A stretch of 64,000 bases of DNA from Colius striatus (taxonomy: Eukaryota > Chordata > Aves > Coliiformes > Coliidae), in contig NC_084763.1 in NCBI RefSeq assembly GCF_028858725.1, positions 56,443,152-56,507,151 on the forward strand. The letters run 5' to 3'. Positions 12,701 through 22,748 of this stretch are shown here, one piece after another (position 1 is the first letter of the stretch; each line of letters opens with the position of its first letter). A program made the position numbers and the translations under genes. The notes beneath the pieces were generated by a model. That model ran no database searches. It saw nothing but the letters and a program-made list of their open reading frames with translations, and was not told where the DNA came from.

Positions 12701-15700
12701 ATGGAAAATGCCATAGTACCATAGCACAAACAAGTAAAATACCAGCTGTCCTACTGGGGCTGAACACATGTAGAGTGGCTGCTCTAGACCTAACAGAAGG
12801 TACAACAAAAAGATGTCAATATGAACCCTGTCACATCTCTGCGTTACATTTTCCCTTTTGCCTCCCCTCTCAGCTCTTTGCTAACGATGCAAAAAGGAAT
12901 CTGCACAATGATGCACATCACCCAGCTCCATTGGCCTAAATTATGTAGTGAAGAATTTCTGGTTTCACTAGGAGCAAAGTCAGGCTTCAAATGAGTCAGG
13001 ACAAGCAGGATCCTGCAGCCACGACAAGTCTCCAGTCCATGCAACAGGAGATGATGACAGTGACTCCAGCACAAGGATCATCAAAACCAAAACTGCAGGT
13101 CCTGAAGTTGCATGGGTAGGTTCTTGCTCATACAGAAACCAGGGAGCTCAAAACCAGTGGTCCCTGCTGCAGACTTGCTTGATCTCTGATGCGTGTGCCT
13201 ATTCGTTGTGAGAGACCTACATCATACCAGACTCTACGCCTATTTGCACCTCAAGTCTAAATCACCAGACTTGGGCATGGATCTATATCCACATATTGTC
13301 AGCTTCTCACCAGCTTTCAAACTCTAGAGGACAGTTCCAGATGTGAGGAATCTGATAGATCTGGTCTGAAACCATACTGGTGCTGACAGCAGTCTATACC
13401 ACACATCAGACCATAACCCACTGCTGCTAAGCCAGCTTCCCAGTGTGGTCAGCACCACTATCCAGCAAGATGGAGTTCTCAGGACACCAGACAAGATATG
13501 TGTGACACAGTGCCTGGAGGCTCATCCAATGCCTGAGGTTATGGTGAACCTGCTTCTGCAGGGGGGTTGGACCAGATGATCTCTAAAGGTCCCTTCCAAC
13601 CCTACCATTCTATGATTCTATGGTAAGGAAAGCCCCCAGTGCTGGGCTACAGCTCAAGGACTTTGTCTTCTAGGAAGCTTGTTTAAGCAGAGGTCCTCTC
13701 CAGGTGACATGTGCAGCAACACAATCTGTCCCCAGTCTCTGACCCTGTGTCCCAGATACACCCTGGCAGGAGACCCAGGGACCCACTGACTGACCAAAGG
13801 ACTCTCCTCTCACACTCTAAGGGAGTCTGCTCCTCTCACTGCACACACACGAGGTAAATGCTGTTCACAGGGTCAAGCCTGGAGTCTCACGTGACAATCT
13901 CACACTTGGTAGGCAAGAATTGGCTGATCTGAAACAGCGAGAGCCTTTCCTTACCTTGGACAGAGAGCTCTGCAATGGTCCTGCTGCCTTCCTTCATCTC
14001 ACAGATGTAGACAGCATCATCATCCGTGGTGACGTTCTGGACCGTGAGCCGGCGGTACGTGCCCTCCTCCTCGATGTTGTATTTCTTGCTCTGCCGGAGT
14101 TTGGTTTCCTCCTTGAACCAAGCTGTCTCTGTACTAGGAACAGGCACTTCACATTGGAAGGTGGCAGATTCCTTCTCCCTCACTTCAAGATCCTTCAGTT
14201 TTTCCTTGAAGGGGATTGAGGGTTCTTAAGTGGATCAAAGCAGAAAGGAGAGAGAAAGAGTTTATGATGGTCTGGCAAATAAATAGATCAATAGGGGAAA
14301 AATAAACAGTTAACACTCCTTATTAATGATATTGATTTGTCCTGAGTTGCCATCCAAACCCATAAATCAAGCCCTACTACAGTAGGTCTTCTTCTCTCAG
14401 CTAAACAAAAAAGATCTTAGGTCCCAGCAGAAGTGTTTGAAAGACTTATCTTAAAGCACTGTCAATCTGAACTGCAGTTCCTGCCTCACAGCACCACACA
14501 GAGTGGTTTGCTCTAATCCTAAGCAGTGTGAATAAGTTGCTGAAGCATCACTCTGATCTTGTGGCCTGCTTGTCCTCTCATACGGACATCTCTGCATTGC
14601 ACTGTATCACTTAGTGATGCCAACAAGATGAGTCATAGAATTGATTTGGTTGGAAAAGACCTTTAAGATCATTGAATCCAACCCCTGCCCTCACCCTGCC
14701 CAGCCCAGCACTACCCCATGGCCTTCAGCACCTCAGCTCCACAGCTTTGGGATCCCTCCAGGGCTGGGGACTCCCTCACCTCCCTGGGCAGCCTGGCACA
14801 GGGGCTGACACCCCTCTCAATGAACCCACCCCACCTGACTTTATAAATAGCAAACAGGGCACAGGGTGAGGGCACTGAGCAGTGGTTCTAGGTGAGCAGT
14901 TGAACTGGTCAGCTGGTGCAAGAACCAAGGTTTTAGAGGTCTTGCAGCACAAGTGGACTCAGTAGAGTGATCTGAAAGGGCACATAAAGATGAGAGGTGG
15001 CTCTGCACAGATAGATAGATGTGAGTGAAAGCACAGAAGTAACTGATGGAGCTCTGTGTTGTCTCTACCAGCACCAAAGGCTCCATATCAGCTTTCTGTT
15101 AATGATAATAGAGACAGAGAAAGAGCTCAACTGCTTCTGCTCCACCCCAGCAGTGGACCTGCAGCACTTTGGCTGAGGGAGAAACCAGAGTGTAATCAAC
15201 CATGCAAAACAGCTGCATGGCAGTGAGGGAAGACGTTTTATAACCAGAACAACGTTTAATTCCAGTGACAGCTGCACTGTGAAATCATCCTGACAGCCCA
15301 GCACTAAGCTTGAAAAGAGGAGTTGGACTGAAGAGGACAGCCAGTGGTCACAGCCACGGGACTGGTGCCACAGCCGTGTCACGGGCTTGGATTAGCCAGT
15401 GCTGCTGCATCACCATTCAAGCTTCACGAGAGATCATGTCTTGACATGTATATTCATCTTCCAATACCTACTGCACCAGATCTCAGCCTGATGTTGTGAC
15501 TCCATTCTCCCTCTCCCTGACCAGACACACAGCCCCACGCTGCCAATTTCGTGTGGCCACTGGCAGTCAGTAATGCCAAGCGTCAGTCTAAGAGTCCAAC
15601 AGGAGTAGACTTGTCTTAGATTTATAAGACCATGCACATAGTGGCATATCTCAGAGCCATGGTGCACTAGAGGCTGGAGAAACAAAAATCAAGGCCTTCA

Positions 15701-18700
15701 AACATCCCAGATACAAGCTTTATAGGAGCCTCTGCTTTGTAAAATTCAGATAGCTCATTGTCTGCATCCTCAGTATCTGAGGGCTCCTCCTACCCCATTC
15801 ATTAGGACAGGAGCTGCTGTGAGAGCAGTGCTGTCTTCAATTTGATTTGCTCTTTACTGAACTTAAGCTCTGTAAACTTGTGTTCAGTTTTGCAGCTCTT
15901 TCATTCCACCCCTGGCACAGCCACAATTGGAGCTGTCACATAAACATGTCCAACCACTTCTAGCTGAGCACAGCCTGGATAGAGATACCAGACCCTGAAG
16001 GCTTGACAGGAAACCTGGAGGGAGCAACCCTATCTACAACCTTGGTCATTATCCTGAGATTAAAACCTGACTGGGAACCCACACAACAGCTTTAAGAACA
16101 GCAGGGTGACCCATAGAATCGTTTCAGCTGGAAGAGACCTGGTAACAGCACTGCTTATCCAGCCAATGGATGTAAGTGCAGGGCTGTCTTGCAGACTGGG
16201 GTCACAGATATCCTCTGCAAACAACTTTGCTTTTGTCCTACTGACATGTGCACACATCTCACTCTGAATGGAGCTTCAGAGAAAAAGCAGCTGATAAACT
16301 GGATCAAAGTCTGCATTCACCCAGCCCATTGCTTTTTCTGCTTTGGAGATGTGGGACAGGCTCCAAAACCTTCTGCCTTCCCTTCCTGAGTGTATCTTCA
16401 TGCTCTTTACATGGGCTAGCACGTACCTGCTCAGACAGAGTGGGGGTAATTTTGGTCAGAAGGCTACAGAAGGATCACAAGTCTCTTGAGAATAAACATC
16501 CCAAACCATTCCTCTGGCCAATAACCAGTCCTCTGCCCAGGTCATAGAGATGCTCAGAGAGGTGACCAGGAGTCCAGCTGATCAATAGGCAACCCAGTTC
16601 CCAAAGCCAGGCCTGAGCAGGTGGCTCATCTTCCCTTTAATAGATTAATCAGCACAATCTGAAGTATATAACCATGTAATATTTACTGAAAGTCTTACTC
16701 TGGGGAATGAAGCACCAGCTTTACATCAGCCTCTCAGTGTATTTTCCCCTTAACTTAGTTAAATGGGAAAACAAATAAATACACTTACTCTCTCACTGGA
16801 CACCATGGTGAGTTGAGCAGAGACCTGTTGCTTTCTTTCACCCCACATTGGTCTGACACACCTCAGCCTGCGAGCTCTTGGCATTTACATTGCAAATTCT
16901 CCATCATAGGGATCCTCTCTTTCCTACTTGTACAGCAGCCAGCACAATTCAGGAATAATCTGTGCTGTGACTACTACAAGTGCATTGGGAAGAGCTGCTG
17001 CAGATCACAATGTGATATTTCATCTGATAAACTCCATAAACATCAGCTGCTCCTTGCTAAATGCCTGTCTGTCATGTAGTACCCTTCCACAAGGTAATTC
17101 CCATGGAAGCTGATGTTATGTATGCCTCTAATATGGAAGACAGAGCCATTTAGCTAACAACCAATTTCCTCACGATGCCAAACGTTTCAGAATGACTGGA
17201 GAGGAAACGTTCAGGACTGTTCAGAACAAAAGCTTCTGTTCCCCTCATTTTGCCATTCAGCTGTGACCAGGTGATCTGCCACGGTGCTTTTGGAAGCCAT
17301 GGCTTGATGGTTTCCTGACCACACACTTTCCTAAGGATGCTCTCCCAGCTGGGCTGTGTCTCTCACAATACAAAGCACTTTCAGCTCTGTGCAAGTCAGC
17401 AGAGCTCATGACAGGAGAACGGCAAGTGCCAAACACCACGGAAGACACGCTGCTGCAGACACAGCTGACACAAGCTCCAGTGGGGGAGCAGAAGGAAGAG
17501 CCACCTGCAAGCTGAAAGAGCAGTTCCAGCTAGGCCATTTCATACAGAATCCAACCCAAAGTAGAAAACAATGGTTTTCTCCACACCAACCATTATCAGG
17601 GAACATTTACTTCCACGAGAGCTCAGGGGTGTGGATTTTAACAGCAATCGTGCTTTTTCCTTGGAGCATCTGGACTTCCAGGACTTGTTTCCATGAACTC
17701 AGAGTGCCCTGACAGGTCCTTAAAACCCATCTCCAGTATCAGTAAGACTTTGTTCATTTCTTTTTACTGCTTTGTTTTCTACCAGTCTGATTTTAGCCAA
17801 AGCAGATACACTCCTTAAGGAATACAGTGACGGCAACAACATTTCAAAAGAAGGAGGAAACCAGCCTATTGGGACAAACATGAGATAAAAAGAGCAAAGC
17901 AAAGCCCTGAGGGGGAAAGGAGCAAGAGCAGCTCATGGGGTTAGCAGGAAACTACAAGAGCTTAGACCAGCTCTGAATTTGGCTGCTTGTCTTGAGAACA
18001 TATTCCTCCAGAGTGTCACAGGTGTTTTTGTTTGGTCCATACCAACCAAACTACCAATGAGATGATGTTAGTTTTAAAAACAGGTCCTGCTAACACATAT
18101 TTTTCTAAGAATAGGTGCAGCCTGCACAGAAGCCAATGTTTCCTTAACCTTCCCAAGGCATATCTGTGTGCTTGACCTGGTCTTCTCCCTTGCCTACATT
18201 TCCTCTTGCCTATTCATGGCCTTCTCACAACTTCTCCATTTATTATTCCAGAGGAAAATTTTCCCTCTGCCAAACAAAAACGATCCAGTAAGAGTAAGAA
18301 CATGGAAAATCCAACAGGACCTACCTAAAGGTGTGTGGACAAGCTTCTCTCATCTTGTGCCTTTGGTCTTCTTCCTCATTCTTATGCTTTCAAAGTTCCC
18401 TTTCAGATCTCACACGTGACTACCATGAGAGTGATTCTCCAGAATCCCTTCAGGCCAGAAAGGAATAAAGTGGCCTCCACACCAGACTGTTTTTCTCTAG
18501 TCTCTATCCTATTTGGCTTGCAACCTTTAACCTTTTCATACAGTATCTGGTTACTCACATGAACATTGCTTGGCCCAGGCTCAAGGATGGAGACCTGACT
18601 TTACACATAGCCTATGGACATCTCCAAAGCCTTCAGGAAACTGAAGTCTGTTATTGTGTTCCTCTCATCTCTATCTTTGTGCTCTTTGGTTTGTCAAAGA

Positions 18701-21700
18701 GGTTCACTCTTGGAAGCATTTCCTAGCATCATTTACAGCTCACGTTTCAGCATATGGCTTGTGTTTTATCCCTGGTGCAATCAACTCTTGGTGTTCCTCA
18801 ACTGTGTGAGTGACTGCTGCTCTGTAGCCTCTGAGATTTTTGTCTGATTCGCCACATCTCGTTTAGGAACAGCTCAAAAATCCCTTTTTCAGCTCAGTGT
18901 GTTGAGTCTCTAGGTCTTGGATCTAGACAGAACACAGGAGGCAAGGTAGAGCAGAGGTTTGACCTGTGCCCAGTCCTATGCTCTGAGAGACTGCTGAGAG
19001 CCACCTTACAGACAGGATGCTGGCCTAGATCATATTTTTCAACTACCATTACCTTTAAAAGACTCACAAACATTCTCCTTCAGATTCTTCTGTTGAAATT
19101 CTGCAAACCAAAATCCCAGAGCCTATTTAAACCCAAGAAGTTTGCCTTTCCTGGTACACGTGTCTGTCAACACACGCTGTGGATGCAGCATCACAGGCTC
19201 TATAAATACTCTGTTACCTGCACAAAGACCAATGCAGCAGCAGGCTGCTCACCAAGGATGGCTGCTTGGAGAATTTAGCCTCTTCTGCATGACTAAGCAA
19301 AGAGAAGGTTGTGTGGCAAAGATGACCTGGTTCTCTAAACCCAATGGCAGATGAGAAAATGGCATCACCGACAGCATAAATAACATAATTAGAAGCTCCC
19401 TTCGCTGCTACATGGTCCTGAGCTTTGGAGGGCTGAGAAGGGCTTCTTGTGACACAAAGGAAAGTCATTATTCAGGGCCTAATTATAACCAACAGATGTA
19501 GATTTTCCATGGCAGCCTTGGCCTAAGTCAGAGAGCCCAACATAGTACAGGGTAACAAAGAAACAGACCATAAACATTTCCACTTAAGCCCTCTGACTCA
19601 TAGGCGTCTCTTGACAATGGACATTGATCAATAACTTTTTCCCCCGTGGTGTTTGCTCCCAACCTGCTGCTTCACATGCTTTCCCAATCTCCTTTGGAAC
19701 AGGTTGCAGCCATTGAGAATAACCAAACAAGCATGGGCAGGGTGTTTGTCACTGTATAACACGTGTGGGGCAAGTAACAGACCTTGAGGTGTCCTCAAAG
19801 CAAACACCCACCCAAGGGCTCAGTCTTCAGCTCCTGAGTCCCAGCTCATGAGGTAATTACAGCCTTATGGAAGAGGACAAATGCCCTTCCCAACACCACT
19901 CAGCACCTCCAAGAGATAGCAATGAGTGGGACAAGTGCCAGCGAGTTCCACTGATCAGATGTCACTGCTGGACACAGGGACACTGACTGTGACTGTGACA
20001 CTGACTGTGTCACTGTCAGGAAAGACCGTGGGTGTGAAAGGAGAGGTCCAGAAAAGGGGAACCAGAAGACCAAATAAACCTGAGAGAGGTATGAAACACA
20101 AACCTTTCCTGCACATTTGGATTTCTAACTTGTTTTGCTGCCAGAAACGTTAATTTTGCCACTGAAGTGGCAAAGACTTGTTCATGTGAGAGTTAATTTA
20201 CAGGTGCTGCCCACTGCAGCGTTGCCAAAGGCGAGAGCAGTGTGAAAATACGCATGTCACGTTTTTGTTGCCATTCTGAGGGACTTGTTCTGACCTCCAC
20301 CAGTGCTGAGGGACCCTCTGAAGGCAAGTTCTTCACCACTGACCACAGCAAAGAGAGGTGTTCTGAGCCTGCTGGAGTTCTGGGAGCGTATGAGGACTAC
20401 AGGCTGTCCAGCAACCTAAGCTGGGAAAACACTGAAGAGCCTGGCAAGAACAAGGCTGCTGGTGGGTCACTCTGTACAGGAAAACTGAGATGGACTGTAA
20501 TTAGACTTGGAGTAGGTCCCCCAAGGGATCCAAGGCAGCCTGACACATTCAGCTTGCAGGGAGGAGTTTCCTCTACTACTGCTCAAACGGCACGTGCGTG
20601 GCAGTTTGACCCCACGGTGAACATGAACCCGGGGTAAGATGAGGCTTTAGCAGTCATTGATCAGGGGATAGTCACAGATCTCTCAGAGTACTATAAAACC
20701 AGGGCAGATGGGAGCTTTAGAGATCTGGTTCATCCCAACTGCCCCACAGCCAGGCAGTTCTACATCATCCAGCCCTGACTAGTATCCATCTATTGTTCTC
20801 TCTAAAACCCTCCCAGGTGATGAGACTCTCTCTCTGGGTCATCTACTCCAGTGCCTAACCCCCTTTAGAGCTGGAGGGCTTTATTCATATCTAACCCACA
20901 CTCTCCTTTGCAGCACGTTAGCGGCAGAAGTTTTGTTCATGCTCAAGGGCATCCTGGGATGCATCAGGAAGAGTGTGGGCAGTAGGATTCTGCTCCCCCT
21001 CTGCCCTGCCCTGGTGAGGCCTCAGCTGGAGTCCTGTGTCCAGTTCTGGGCTCCTTGGCTCAAGAGGGATAGGGAACTGCTGGAGAGAGGCCAGCACAGG
21101 GCTGCCAAGATGATCAGAGGAGTGGAGCATCTTCCTTATGAGGAAAGGCTGCGGGAACTGGAGTTGTTCAGTCTGGAGGAGACTGAGGGGGAAGCTCATT
21201 AATATTTACAGATGTCTAAATGGTGGGTGTCAGGATGTTGGGGCAGCACTTTTTCCTGCTGTATCCAGTGACAGGACAAGGGGTGACGGAAAGAAGCTGG
21301 AACACAAACAGTTCCTTTTAAACATAAGGAGAAACTACTTGACTGTTGAGGTGAGGGAGCCCTGGCCCAGGCTGCCCAGGGAGGGTGTGGAGGCTCCTTC
21401 TCTGGAGGTTTCCAAACCCCCTGGACACGTTCCTGTGCCCCCTGATCTAGGTGGGACCTGCTTGAGCAGAGGGGTTGGACTGGGTGAGCTCTAAAGGTCC
21501 CTTCCAACCCCTACCAGTCTGTGATTCTATAATTGCCACCCCAACTAAGAGCACTGTCTGTCTCCCTGCAGGCGTGTTCAAACCTAGCGAGAAGACCACC
21601 TACCTTTGACTGTGACGAGCACGGAGCTGTACGTCTGACCCGCCAGGTTGGAAGCCGTGCACGTGTACAGCCCGTTGTCTACCTGCTTGCAGAAGAGGAT

Positions 21701-22735
21701 CTTCAGCACAAAGTTCTCCTGATCATCCTCGTAGATGACGTGCCGCCGCCCTTCCAAAATGACCTCGTTGTCCTTCTTCCACACGATCTCCGGCTTGGGC
21801 TCGCCCGTCACGTAGCAGCTGAGCTTGGCGTGCTTGCCCTCCGTCACGCTGCACGTGCGCGTCAGCGCCCCCAAGGTCGCGTTGCGGCTCCCTTTGGAGG
21901 CGAGTCCCGCCGCCCGCTCGTAGTCCCGGGACAGGCTGTAGCCGATGCCCGACAACCCCTCTGCCACCGAGTAAGACTGGGCAGACGTGGCATCGAGAGT
22001 CCCGTGGGAGACGTCCATCTTCCTGATCTCCTCCCGCCTCTTTTGCAAGTGGGACAGCAAGGACGCCGTCTTGCCGCAGCTGGCGTCGAGGTGGCTGCCG
22101 CTGCCCGGGTTGGGAGGGCCCTGCGTTTCCACCAGCAGCGCGGCCGAAGCGCTGGCCGAGCCGACGGGGTTCTGCGCGCGGCAGGTGTAGGTGCCGCTGT
22201 CCCCCAGGCGGGCGCACTGGATGGTGAGAGCGTTGGACTCGCCGGCAGACTCGATCTGGAAGCGGCCGGCGTCTGCCCGGTTCCGCAGGTGCCTCCCATC
22301 CTTCTCCCAGTTCACCGAGAGGGGAGGGCTGCCCTGCACTTTGCATTTGAACATGACGTCTTCTCCCAGCGTTACTTTGATGGAGGAGGGTTTCTGGATG
22401 AAGTACGGGGCTGACTCCGTTACCGTGGTCTCCTCTCCGACTTTGATGCTGACAGCTGCGAAAGCTTCCCCGATGGTGTTCTTGGCCCGGCAGATGTATT
22501 GGCCGCTGTCCTCCAGGCTCAGATCATAGATCGTTAGTCGATAGAGATCCCCATCTTCTGTGGTTTTAAACCTTCCCCCGGACTGCACTGGAAGTTTATC
22601 CTTTTCCCAGCTCACGACTGGGATGGGGTTTCCAATGATCTGGCAGCTCAAGGTGGCATCCTTCCCCACAGACACCATAAACGCCTTCGGCCGGGTCAGG
22701 AACCGGGGCACTCCGCTGAACGAGCTGTAATCCAT
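521..22735 (-). CDS. OBSCN: Obscurin, N-terminal part (7 coding exons; 3' end outside window)
   Basis: This is the 5' coding part of obscurin, a giant modular protein of striated muscle that surrounds the M-band and Z-disc and links sarcomeres to the sarcoplasmic reticulum. Joining 22735-21604, 14224-13955, 11514-11254, 7569-7267, 6309-6043, 5221-4946 and 793-521 gives 2782 nt (927 codons plus one base), and every junction keeps frame in phase 1. The domain order is Ig1, Ig2, linker, Ig3, Ig4, Ig5, FN3, Ig6, Ig7, Ig8. The N-terminus (…RFLTRPKAF…[10 protein letters not shown]) and Ig3 ([20 protein letters not shown]) are very close to human obscurin as I remember it. Five Ig domains before the first FN3 favour OBSCN over its paralogue OBSL1. 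In mammals Ig1 binds titin M10 and Ig3 binds myomesin; the same role is inferred here. The gene continues left of position 1 (kinase and RhoGEF regions not in the window). Confidence 0.95.
794..4945. other. OBSCN intron 7
   Basis: An intron of about 4.15 kb. The only recognisable content is the CR1 fragment at about 4153-4836. The rest is unique-looking, AT-moderate sequence with no supported exon. Confidence 0.75.
4153..4836 (-). mobile_element. CR1 LINE fragment (3' end plus ORF2 C-terminus)
   Basis: The element reads on the minus strand, with its 3' end at 4153 (…TTCCAACTCCTACCATTCTATGATTCT). An open frame at 4230-4775 encodes the C-terminal part of CR1 ORF2, with hallmark phrases such as [29 protein letters not shown] and [16 protein letters not shown]. 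It is 5'-truncated near 4836 and not functional. Confidence 0.93.
4946..5221 (-). CDS. OBSCN: OBSCN exon 7: Ig7
   Basis: This 276-nt exon encodes residues 745-836. The acceptor is CCCCGACAG|GC and the donor TGAAAG|GTATGT. The Ig domain has the core Trp ([10 protein letters not shown]) and the F-strand motif DAGVYECTC. The B-strand Cys is replaced by Ala (LQAELSD), as in human obscurin. A CR1 element ends about 100 bases downstream in the following intron. Confidence 0.94.
5222..7266. other. OBSCN introns 5 and 6 around exon 6
   Basis: Two short introns (5222-6042 and 6310-7266) flank the Ig6 exon at 6043-6309. No repeat or additional exon is recognised in either. Confidence 0.75.
6043..6309 (-). 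CDS. OBSCN: OBSCN exon 6: Ig6
   Basis: This 267-nt exon encodes residues 656-744. The acceptor is TTCCCTAG|AA and the donor TGAAAG|GTATTT. The Ig-like domain keeps the core Trp (GTWYLNGK) but lacks both canonical disulphide cysteines (LLTVDL in strand B, VKFVANN in strand F). The human domain shows the same pattern as I recall it, so this is a family trait and not decay. Confidence 0.93.
7267..7569 (-). CDS. OBSCN: OBSCN exon 5: fibronectin type III domain
   Basis: This 303-nt exon encodes residues 555-655. The acceptor is TTTGTGCAG|CT and the donor CCTCG|GTGAGC. It is a complete FN3 fold: a proline-rich start (PKKPPTQPP), the B-strand Trp (TLAWSPP), [10 protein letters not shown], and the F-strand core [15 protein letters not shown]. 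Human obscurin has an FN3 at the same place, after Ig5. Confidence 0.95.
7570..11253. other. OBSCN intron 4
   Basis: An intron of about 3.7 kb. It holds one CR1 fragment (about 10736-11031), a short GGT repeat near 9702-9719 and a short TG run near 10277-10288. Nothing else is recognised. Confidence 0.75.
10736..11031 (-). mobile_element. CR1 LINE fragment
   Basis: A 3'-end CR1 copy of the same subfamily as the one at 4153, with a 5' truncation near 11031. By eye there are fewer than twenty differences over about 290 bases between the two, so they are relatively young relatives. Confidence 0.9.
11254..11514 (-). CDS. OBSCN: OBSCN exon 4: Ig5
   Basis: This 261-nt exon encodes residues 468-554. 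The acceptor is TTTGAAG|GG and the donor GACCA|GTAAGC. It is an Ig domain with B-strand Cys (AIFCVEL) and core Trp (SRWLKNKEE). The canonical F-strand Cys is absent: the motif reads [11 protein letters not shown], and human Ig5 as I recall it also lacks this Cys. It is the last Ig before the first FN3 domain. Confidence 0.94.
12023..12235 (-). mobile_element. CR1 LINE fragment
   Basis: A CR1 3' end (GGTTGGAAGGGAC… to …CCAGGGCTCC) with a disturbed 5' boundary. Beyond it lies a 15-bp inverted copy of its own sequence (see the repeat at 12192-12260). Confidence 0.88.
12192..12260. repeat. Perfect 15-bp inverted repeat at a CR1 edge
   Basis: CATCACCCTCACAGT at 12192-12206 is exactly repeated in reverse complement at 12246-12260, with a 39-base loop. 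One arm lies inside the CR1 copy and the other just outside it. Confidence 0.85.
13537..13622 (+). mobile_element. CR1 3'-end fragment
   Basis: The last 80 or so bases of CR1 on the plus strand (GGTTGGACCAGATGATCTC…, then CCATTCTATGATTCTATGG). Confidence 0.85.
13955..14224 (-). CDS. OBSCN: OBSCN exon 3: Ig4
   Basis: This 270-nt exon (phase 1 to phase 1) encodes residues 378-467. The acceptor is CACTTAAG|AA and the donor CCAAG|GTAAGG. It carries one I-set Ig domain with the B-strand Cys (ATFQCEV), the core Trp (TAWFKEE) and the F-strand motif DDDAVYICE. The stretch [12 protein letters not shown] closely matches human obscurin Ig4. Confidence 0.95.
14634..14825 (-). mobile_element. CR1 fragment, diverged subfamily
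   Basis: It begins ATAGAATTGATTTGGTTGGAAAAGACC on the plus strand and includes AGCTCCACAGCTTTGGGATCCCTCCAGG. This is CR1 3' UTR sequence of a different subfamily from the copy at 4153. Confidence 0.8.
16111..16145 (-). mobile_element. Very short CR1 3'-end remnant
   Basis: CATAGAATCGTTTCAGCTGG followed by AAGAGACC is the CR1 3' terminus, truncated to about 35 bases. Confidence 0.6.
19975..20020. repeat. Short ACTGTG/GACTGT tandem repeat
   Basis: Imperfect repeats of a GACTGT-like unit (GACACTGACTGTGACTGTG…) over about 45 bases in OBSCN intron 2. Confidence 0.6.
20938..21532 (+). mobile_element. CR1 LINE fragment (ORF2 C-terminus and 3' end)
   Basis: Plus-strand reading encodes [20 protein letters not shown], then [19 protein letters not shown] and related CR1 ORF2 C-terminal sequence with one frameshift near 21190. 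It ends with the CR1 tail (CCAACCCCTACCAGTCTGTG). It stops about 70 bases before the OBSCN exon 2 donor. Confidence 0.92.
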
Positions 22736-22748
22736 CTTGCTTTCCTTC
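21604..22748 (-). CDS. OBSCN: OBSCN exon 2: start codon, Ig1, Ig2, linker, Ig3
   Basis: The acceptor (CACCTTTTAG) ends at 22749, leaving 13 nt of leader before the ATG at 22735-22733. The start context GCAAGATGG has A at -3 and G at +4, a good Kozak match. The exon encodes 377 residues. Ig1 spans about 10-100 (C31, W43, C82), Ig2 about 110-203 (C131, W143, C185) and Ig3 about 292-377 (C307, W319, C359). All three have the D-x-G-x-Y-x-C type F strand. Residues about 204-291 form a Ser/Ala/Gly-rich linker with a charged helix-like patch ([12 protein letters not shown]). The donor is AAAG|GTAGG at 21604/21603. The exon is much richer in G+C and CpG than its surroundings, especially at third positions. 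Confidence 0.95.

Larger units (their letters stand above)
11515..13954. other. OBSCN intron 3
   Basis: An intron of about 2.4 kb. It holds two CR1 fragments (about 12023-12235 and 13537-13622) and a 15-bp perfect inverted repeat at 12192-12260. No exon is supported. Confidence 0.75.
14225..21603. other. OBSCN intron 2
   Basis: An intron of about 7.4 kb between the Ig3 and Ig4 coding exons. It holds CR1 fragments at about 14634-14825, 16111-16145 and 20938-21532, and a small GACTGT-like tandem repeat at 19975-20020. I find no further exon; the frame passes directly from Ig3 to Ig4. Confidence 0.75.

Noticed and set aside
21723..22346. Other long minus-strand frames (207 and 145 residues) within OBSCN exon 2
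   Set aside because: They are out-of-frame readings of the Ig-coding sequence; the Ig frame matches obscurin.
21533..22414. 293-residue open frame on the plus strand
   Set aside because: It is antisense to the GC-rich OBSCN exon 2 and is open only because of the exon's skewed third positions. It has no recognisable domain and starts in CR1 flanking sequence.
521..22735. Alternative identity OBSL1 for the Ig/FN3 gene
   Set aside because: The N-terminus, the Ig3 text and five Ig domains before the first FN3 fit OBSCN better than the paralogue OBSL1.
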